Shown piece by piece: positions 57,866 through 64,000 of a stretch of DNA of 64,000 nucleotides. Source of the DNA: Diphasiastrum complanatum. Its lineage: Eukaryota > Streptophyta > Lycopodiopsida > Lycopodiales > Lycopodiaceae. The stretch's first letter is position 1. Each line of letters opens with the position of its first letter. Below the pieces are notes generated by a model, which saw only the letters and a list, made by a program, of their open reading frames with translations, made no database searches and had not been told where the DNA came from. Made by a program: the position numbers and the translations under genes. The DNA is taken from positions 31,817,777 through 31,881,776 of the forward strand of contig CM055093.1 of assembly GCA_029204225.1 (NCBI GenBank), written 5' to 3'.

Positions 57866-58563
57866 AACACTTCATCTAAAATGAGATATTGAGGGAGATA
57901 GGTACTTGTACAACAGCCAAAGAAGCTTGGGATTGTCTCAAGACTATCTATGAGGCTAAGAATACTCTAGGCTTCTCACTCTTATGAATCAAATCTTTCA
58001 AAGTAGCCAAAAGAGTGATGAGAGTGCATCTAGTTATGTTTTGAGAGTAAAAGATATTCATAGATAACTTGCTTGTATTGGTGATTCCATCACTCAAAAT
58101 GAGCTAGTTCAAGTCATTCTCATGGCTTGAGAAGTGAATTTGCTAACCTTGTCCAATCTTATGCCATTAAGGAGGAGCTACCAAGTTTGGAGGCTCTCCA
58201 AAGTTTGCTAATTTTGGAAGAATCAACACAAGAGTACAAGCTCTTGAGGATGGACAAGCTTTCTCTCACTCATAATGATGGCAAAGCTCTCTTTGCCAAG
58301 GATAAGCACAAAGGGAGGAGCAAGAACCAACATCAACAATCCTCAAGCAATGACAAAGTCAAATCCAAAGAAAAAATGAGGAGGAAGATGATTCCTCTAA
58401 TGCTTCATCATCCAAGCTCAAGAAGAAGAAGATCAAGTGCTTTTATTGTGGCAAGAAAGGTCATTATGCCACCAATTGCTTCAAGAAGAAGAATCAACTC
58501 AAGCAAGCCAACATTACCAATGAGAAGGAAGACACTATTGCAAGTGATGGAGAGGGATCTCTT
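57866..58563 (+). pseudogene. Copia gag (5' truncated, frameshifted)
   Basis: LREIGTCTTAKEAWDCLKTI, a shift near 57965, then from 58127 LVQSYAIKEELPSLEALQSL and DKLSLTHNDGKALFAKDKHK. A shift near 58370 leaves the zinc knuckle CFYCGKKGHYATNC (58439-58480) in the frame that leads to protease. Confidence 0.8.
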
Positions 58564-59745
58564 ATGGTCTCTAGTTTCTCATCTACTCCTTTCAAGAAGG
58601 ACAGCCTATGGTATATTGATAGTGGAGCCTCTTCACATATGTGTAGCTCCAAGGACTCTTTCTCTTCTATTGCACCTTATGATGGAGTCAAGAAATCAAT
58701 ATACACTGAAAATGATTTTGAATGTCCTATTGAAGGCATAGGGAACATTCCCTTGAAGCTTGCATCCTCTAAAGTTCTTTCTCTCTCTAAAGTTCTTTAT
58801 GTATCTAAGCTTACCAAGAATCTCATTAGTGTTGGCCAATTTCTTGATAATGGCCTTGATGTAAAATTCCATGCTGATACTTGCACTATCAAGAAGAATT
58901 ATGAGATACTTGCATTAGGATCTAGATTTGGTGGCATCTATAAGCTAGATCCAAATGAGTATGTGAATGCTTGTAATGTTGCTCTTGTGAACAAGCTCTC
59001 TATGGAGGAATTATGGCATAGGAGGTTCGGACATTCCAACTACAAATCCATGCTCTCTATGATCAAAGAAGCCAAAGCTATTGGCTTGACAAAGTCATTC
59101 TCCAAGAAGATCAAGCCTTGTGAGGCTTGTGCTATTGCTAAATCTCACAAAAAGCCATTTACAAGATCTTCTATCCAAAGCAAGCATCCTTTGGAGTTAA
59201 TCCACTCGGATGTGCATTTCTCATCAACTACAAGCAAGGGGGGAGCCATTTGTTTTGTTACTTTCATTGATGATTTCACAAGATTCACTTGGATATATCT
59301 TCTTGCTTCTAAATCTATGGTGTTTGATCATTTCCTTATTTTCAAAGCTGATGTAGAGAAGCAATTCTCATTCAAGATTAAAGCTCTTAGAAGTGATGGA
59401 GGTGGTCAAGATTTTTGTGAGCTTGAAGGCATTAAAAGAGAGTTCTGTTGTGCCTACTCTCCATATCAAAATGGAGTGGCCGAGAGAAAGAATAGATCTC
59501 TATGTGAATGTGCAAAATCTATGAGAATTGAGGCATCTTTGCCCAAAGATTTTTGGGGAGAAGTCATTAATTGTGCAAATTATCTTTGCAATAGGCTCCC
59601 ACATATAGCTCTTGGAGGAAAGTCACCATATGAAATCTTATATTTGAAGAAGCCTAAGGTTGATCACCTTAGAGTTTTTGGATGCTTATGCTTTGTCCAT
59701 ATTCCCTTGGAAACAAGGAAGAAAGAAGATCCTAGTGCATCAAAG
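58564..59745 (+). pseudogene. Copia protease and integrase
   Basis: Open from 58564. The protease active site is WYIDSGASSHMC. ELWHRRFGHSNYKS opens the pre-integrase part and CEACAIAKSHKKPF the zinc region. Catalytic residues appear in HSDVHF, RSDGGGQDF and NGVAERKNRS, but the second block is about six residues shorter than in the young element. VDHLRVFGCLCFVHIPLETR starts the tail. A frameshift at about 59745 leads out of frame. Confidence 0.85.
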
Positions 59746-59750
59746 AGATT

Positions 59751-61046
59751 GTGGTTGGATACGCATCCACCAAGAAGGCCTATAGAATCTTTATACTCTC
59801 TACTTCTCAAGTTATTGAAAGTAGAGATGTTGTCTTTCATGAAGATCAGCACTCATCTTTTGAAGAGACCGAGATCAAGAAATCTATGGATGCATCACCA
59901 ATTATTGATTTTGAAGACAATCATGATGTGATGGGGTCGAGATTTGAAGAAGACTCTCCTCGGATTTTTTCACCAAGAAGATCCATGAGAGATAGATCCG
60001 AGCCTAAGAGGCTCTCATATGTTGACAAAGGCAAACAAGTGGATCTTGATTCCACTAATTATGTTTTTTATGTCTCTCATGAAGAGCCAAAGAATGTACA
60101 AGAGGCACTCAATACCAAGGAGTGGTATGATGCCATGAAGCAAGAGTATGATGCATTGATCACCAATAATACTTGGGAGCTTGTGGATCCTCCATCCAAC
60201 AAGCATGTGATTGGTTTCAAGTGGGTATTTCGGATCAAGTTCAATCATGATGGCACCATCAACAAGCATAAAGCAAGATCATGTGCCAAAGGATTTGCTC
60301 AAATCCATGGTCTTGATTTTGAGGAGACCTTTGCACCCGTTGCAAAGATGGTGACAATAAGAATTCTTATTTCTCTTGCTTGTTTCTTCAAGTGAAAGGT
60401 GTTCCAATTAGATGTATCCAATTCTTTTCTAAATGGTTATCTTGAGGAGGAGATCTATATGGAACAACCTCAAGGATTCATCAAGGATGAGTCCAAAGTG
60501 TGCTTGCTCTTCAAAAGTCTTTATGGACTCAAGCAAGCACCAAGATCATGGCATTCAAGGCTTGATTCTTTTCTTATCTCACTAGGATTTACTCTTAGTG
60601 ACTATGATCCTTCCATGTATCTAAAGTTTGTTGATAGCAATATTGTCATTCTTCTAATTTATGTTGATGACATTATTCTTTGTGGAAGTTGTATCAAGCT
60701 AGTTGATGAAACTAAACTAGCACTTGGATGTGAGTTTAAAATGCAAGATCTAGGAGAGATACATTACATCCTAGGCCTAGAAATTGATTTTTATGAAAAT
60801 CATGTCTTTATATGCCAATCTAGATATGCTAACTCTATGTTGAAAAAATTCCATATGGAAAATTCTAAGAGCATAGATACTCCAATGGAGCAAATTGTAA
60901 AAGATCCTAATAAAGGTGATGAAAGATCCTTTGAGGACATCACACTTTTTAGGAGTCTTGTAAGCTCCTTGATTTGGCTTACCATTACTAGGCCCGATCT
61001 AAGTTTTTGTGTGCACAAATTGAGTCAATTTATGCAAGATCCTTAG
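59751..61046 (+). pseudogene. Copia integrase tail and reverse transcriptase
   Basis: VGYASTKKAYRIFILSTSQV, a linker, then EEPKNVQEALNTKEWYDAMK and FAPVAKMVTIRILISLACFF. A stop, TGA at 60393, interrupts before QLDVSNSFLNGYLEEEIYME. LYGLKQAPRSWHSRL and an intact YVDDIILCGS follow, then LGEIHYILGLEIDFYENHVF and ITRPDLSFCVHKLSQFMQDP. TAG at 61044 ends the RT part in frame. Confidence 0.87.
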
Positions 61047-61625
61047 ATCCATCATTGGAAGATGGCCAAGAGGACTCTAAGATATGTATCTTCATCTTGT
61101 GATTATGGTCTACTCTATAAAAGTGAAGATCTATCCATTGTTGGCTACTCGGATTCGGACTTTGCAAGTGACAAGATGGATCGAAAGTCTATTAGTGCAT
61201 ACACTATCTTTCTTGGAGGCAATATAATATCTTGGCTTTCAAAAAAGCAAGATACTATATCTCTCTCTTCATGTGAGGCCAAGTACAAAGCACTCACTAC
61301 AACTACCAAAGAGGTGCTCTGGATCAAGAGGTTATTAATGGAGCTAAAGTGCATCAAGGAAGATGATCTACCAATGATCAAGTGTGATAACATCTCGGCC
61401 CAAGCTCTTGCCAATAATCCCATATTTCATGCAAGAAGCAAGCACATAGAAGTGGCACACCATTTTGTGAGAGAAAAGCTTATTGGAGGAGAAATCTATC
61501 TGGAGAATGTCAACTCGTCCTCTTGTATTGCCGATCTACTCACCAAGCCTTTCAGCAAAAGTGCTTTCATCAAGCATAGATCTAATCTTGGAGTTATATC
61601 AAGATCAATGCTCAAATCTTCATAG
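61047..61625 (+). pseudogene. Copia RNase H
   Basis: Continuous after one stop: MAKRTLRYVSSSCDYGLLYK, GYSDSDFASDKMDRKSISAY, ISLSSCEAKYKALTTTTKEV, KCDNISAQALANNPIFHARS, HIEVAHHFVREKLIGGEIYL, CIADLLTKPFSKSAFIKHRS, ending SRSMLKSS and TAG. All landmark motifs of the domain are present, though separated from RT by the stop. Confidence 0.88.
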
Positions 61626-61643
61626 ATAATTTTTTAGGAGAAG

Positions 61644-62362
61644 TGTGAAGAATTGAAAAAGATTATTTATGTTAGATATAGGGGTCTTATGTTTTTTACA
61701 TCAAGCATCTAGGTGTAGGATGTTGATAGGAACAAATTTGGCATAGATGGCAAATTATGCATTTCCACTTGTAATGCCACTATTGAGCCAAAATAAAGTA
61801 AGAGGCTAAACTCGTGCCAATTAGAGTGTAGACAAGTGTCATGCTTTTGTTTGATGAATTCTAAGAGGTCCAATAGGACTAAGAGGTGGAACCATGTGAG
61901 GTCCAATAGGAATTTGAGGTGTTCCTGAATGTAGTTCAATAGAATTAAGAAGTGCATGGATCAATGGTCCAATAGGATTAAGAGGTGACAAAGTATGGTC
62001 CAATCATAGTTAAGCATAGTGGTAGCTCATGGATCTACTAGTATCATTGTACTCCTCATTATGAAGCTAATTGATTTGGTGATCATATGGATTTTGAGTG
62101 TTATTGGATTTCTAGCTTTCTCTCTCTACCCGAGAGCTCATGATGTTTTTTCTCTCTCTACTTGAGGAGAGCAGCTTGTTTTTACTTAGATTATTTTTTT
62201 AATACTTCCCACACGTATGAGTGAGAGTTGGAAGTGATTGAATGCATGTATAGGATCTAAGATTGATCTTGAATCTCAATCTAGTCTTGATCTTGGTGCA
62301 TCTACACACCTTAGGAGATCACAAGTACATGTTGTGGACATTCCACACATGTGAATTCAACA
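61644..62362 (+). repeat. 3' LTR of the 58-62 kb Copia
   Basis: 719 bp, TGTGAAGAATTG ... GTGAATTCAACA, preceded by TTTTTTAGGAGAAG. It matches 19793-20612. CCAAT or TCAAT boxes lie at 61870, 61903, 61936, 61969 and 62000. The two palindromes are slightly altered (CACACGTATG near 62212, CACACATGTG near 62344). Confidence 0.85.
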
Positions 62363-62475
62363 AAGTTTATTGACAGATACTCTATGTGGTCTTACAAAAC
62401 ACATGCAACAGAGTTTTATTTCTTTCTTTTTTTATTTTCTCTGTGTTAGCACAGTTGCTAACATTATCCCCCTCC

Positions 62476-63303
62476 CTATTGGATTGGTGGTCCCACACCA
62501 ATCGACATCTTTTTGTCCTGGATCTTTTGTGCTTCTTGGAGGCGAGACTGTTGCTGTCGGGAGTGGTAGATTGTCGTGTCGATGCCCTCCATCATTTGCC
62601 ACCATAATTTGTTTAGGAAGGGCATGGATTTGTAATGATGGAGCATACCCTAGAGAAAGTTATGGGTTTTCCATAACTCCACCATATCAACGTGCAGGGC
62701 GGAAGTGAGTGCAGCACCATAATAGAGCCTTACAACATTGATATGGTCGTCTTGCGTTCACAAGGGTTTATTGATATTAAGGGTGATTGGGGGTAACCCT
62801 CGATCCCAAAAACCTCTGAGTTCTGCTAGAAATGCCACCAGGCCGCAATTATCCGCAAAATATCTAACGTCGCGATCATGATTGCCATGGTGCTTCTGGT
62901 AGAATACTCGGCAGTTGGTGACCATGTCTTCGGCTAAGTTGCCAGTATCCACGCCTGTGAGCTTAGGCCAAAAGATTTTGTTCTTGACCTTGGTGGTAGG
63001 AAACGGTTCTCGCCTCGCTACTGGATAGTAATAAGGATTGGTGCGCATGTAGGAGGGAGCTTCGAGATACCGTGACATTGAGGTCTTACTTTGCAGGAAG
63101 AGCTGATGATGTCAGAGAGGTTGTGGATCCAGGAGTTTGACTGCTACTTTATGTGTCTGACACTGGTCCAAATCTGGCAGTATGTAGCCACCTCGCTCTT
63201 TCATTGTTGGATACTTCTTTGCAAACTCCTGAGAGGCGCGCAACTCCTTGCTTGGTTCTATGGGTGTAATACCTCTCCTTTTATGGCAAGGAGGGTCTTC
63301 CAT
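62476..63303 (-). pseudogene. Unrecognised 275-codon ORF with three stops
   Basis: ATG at 63303, final TAG at 62476-62478, one frame throughout, with stops at 63112 (TGA), 62758 (TGA) and 62650 (TAG). Readable text includes MEDPPCHKRRGITPIEPSKE, MSRYLEAPSYMRTNPYYYPV, KNKIFWPKLTGVDTGNLAED, YFADNCGLVAFLAELRGFWD and, at the end, RQQQSRLQEAQKIQDKKMSI. It starts soon after the LTR and ends at the polypurine tract, so it is the element's own ORF. A gag-like role is possible by position, but no zinc knuckle or known gag motif is seen. A captured host coding sequence is the alternative. All three stops could be C-to-T changes of Arg or Gln codons. Confidence 0.55.
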
Positions 63304-63357
63304 AAGTGTCTACTAACTTATGGGACTAATCTATTTCTAGCCTTTCTAAAACTTCTA

Positions 63358-63453
63358 ACTTAGGATTTAGAACTCAAATTTCTTAACTTAGGAAAACTTA
63401 AGATAAAATATTTCTAATCTTAAGTTTCCTAAGTCTAAGTTCTAAATCTAAGT
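63358..63453 (+). repeat. Imperfect foldback inside the compact element's LTR
   Basis: Left arm 63358-63404 and right arm 63417-63453 pair with short bulges around a 12-base loop. Shared blocks are ATTTAGAACT, CTTAGGAAA and CTTAAGAT. Confidence 0.75.
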
Positions 63454-63622
63454 TTAAGCTATTTTATTATTATTTAAGTTTCTACTCATGGACTTACAAA
63501 ACACATGCCATGGCTGAAGTTTATTGACAGATACTCATACGTGGTCTTACAAAACACAGGCCACGAGTTTTATTTATTTCTTTTTTAATTTTCTCTGTGT
63601 TAGCACAGTTGCTAACAACTTG

Positions 63623-64000
63623 ATCGCAATATGCTTGTTCTCGAATGGAACACAAGATCTTTTGTTAGGTGTATTGCAGAGGTGTTGTCCATCTGCAAGT
63701 CCAAAGACTCGTTCCTTGTTTCGCCCAATTCATCCAGGAACTGTCTTAGCCAGATTATTTCATTGGCCATCTTTACTACTGCAATGTACTCTGTTTCGCA
63801 GGATGACTGGGCCACAATGGTCTGCTTCTTGCTAACCCAGAGAACTGCTGCTCCTGATGCAATAGTGCATCCTCCTGAGACGCTTTTACAATCGTCCTTG
63901 AGGGATGTCCAGCTAGCATCATTGTAGGAAAGTATCCTAAACCCTACATCACGACAATAACACAACCCGTAATTCCTCGTTAATTGAAGATATTGCAAAA
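63623..64000 (-). pseudogene. Copia RNase H, interrupted, cut by window edge
   Basis: The minus strand reads QYLQLTRNYGLCYCRDVGFR, LSYNDASWTSLKDDCKSVSG, VLWVSKKQTIVAQSSCETEY and MANEIIWLRQFLDELGETRN. It is the same subfamily as 43488-44040. After FHSRT a one-base deletion shifts the frame, then the compact LTR element begins. The upstream part lies beyond 64000. Confidence 0.83.

Larger units (their letters stand above)
57866..62362 (+). mobile_element. Copia element, 5' truncated, with 3' LTR
   Basis: Homology to the Copia at 17 kb starts abruptly inside gag (AATGAGATATTGAGGGAGAT) and continues through protease, integrase, RT and RNase H to the LTR at 61644-62362. Gag start, leader and 5' LTR are missing. 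A few frameshifts and stops break an otherwise well preserved pol. Confidence 0.87.
62363..63617 (-). mobile_element. Compact LTR element with one unknown ORF, minus strand
   Basis: Minus-strand 5' LTR starts TGTTAGCAACTGTGC at 63617, and the same sequence restarts at 62463. The restart follows directly on AGGGAGGGGGATAA (62464-62477), a good polypurine tract. About 100 bp of the right-hand repeat match before the Copia LTR at 62362 cuts it. The only ORF (62476-63303) spans the interior. The element sits in a Copia RNase H domain. No protease, RT or integrase is present. The 5' LTR end and primer site were not resolved. Confidence 0.65.

Noticed and set aside
62370-62708. Plus-strand ORF of 112 codons
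   Set aside because: It overlaps the compact element's LTR and lies opposite its minus-strand frame, which better fits the element's structure.

Overview
The window reads as nuclear DNA of a land plant with a large, repeat-dense genome. It is AT-rich and dominated by Ty1/copia and Ty3/gypsy LTR retrotransposons in many states of decay, with long (GA)n/(CT)n microsatellites and one plant-type GDSL esterase/lipase gene split by spliceosomal introns. A conifer or other big-genome seed plant would fit, but the sequence alone does not name the species.

Layout. 1-3.3 kb: minus-strand Copia relic. 3.3-7.1 kb: a minus-strand LTR with a tRNA-Asp-like primer site, a Gypsy fragment, and a small non-autonomous LTR element. 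7.1-12.8 kb: no recognisable gene, but a ~68-bp-period array of palindromes (8.5-8.8 kb) and a ~20-bp tandem repeat (12.6-12.7 kb). 12.8-16.2 kb: Gypsy protease/RT/RNase H/integrase relic. 17.0-20.6 kb: a Copia element whose gag-protease frame is open but has lost the integrase core and recognisable RT, with an extra unrecognised ORF before its 3' LTR. 20.7-21.05 kb: 314-bp purine tract. 22.2-28.4 kb: a complete, young Copia element with perfect 5-bp target duplication, inserted in the LTR of an older minus-strand Copia. 29-31 kb: old Copia debris.

32.1-37.0 kb (minus strand) carries the clearest host gene: a five-exon GDSL esterase/lipase predicted at 398 residues with all catalytic blocks and consistent splice phases. 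39.7-41.3 kb (minus) holds exon-like ORFs that may belong to a second, unrecognised host gene.

42.4-49.2 kb is rearranged Copia material: two copies of one LTR lie in opposite orientation, and the two halves of the element they interrupted can be placed again through a matching 5-bp duplication, which implies an inversion. 49.2-55.3 kb: a nearly full-length decayed Copia. 55.3-56.3 kb: second copy of the small LTR element. 56.5-57.5 kb: an 18-bp tandem repeat and a Gypsy protease remnant. 57.9-62.4 kb: decayed Copia with its 3' LTR. 62.4-63.6 kb: a compact minus-strand LTR element with a decayed 275-codon ORF of unknown kind, inserted into a Copia RNase H domain that runs off the right edge.

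The most interesting signals are the palindrome array at 8.5 kb, the two Copia/LTR elements with unfamiliar ORFs (18.9-19.7 and 62.5-63.3 kb), the shared CACACGTGTG and CCAAT repeats in several LTRs, and the inversion at 44-49 kb. All domain calls were made by reading translations by eye; no database search was possible.
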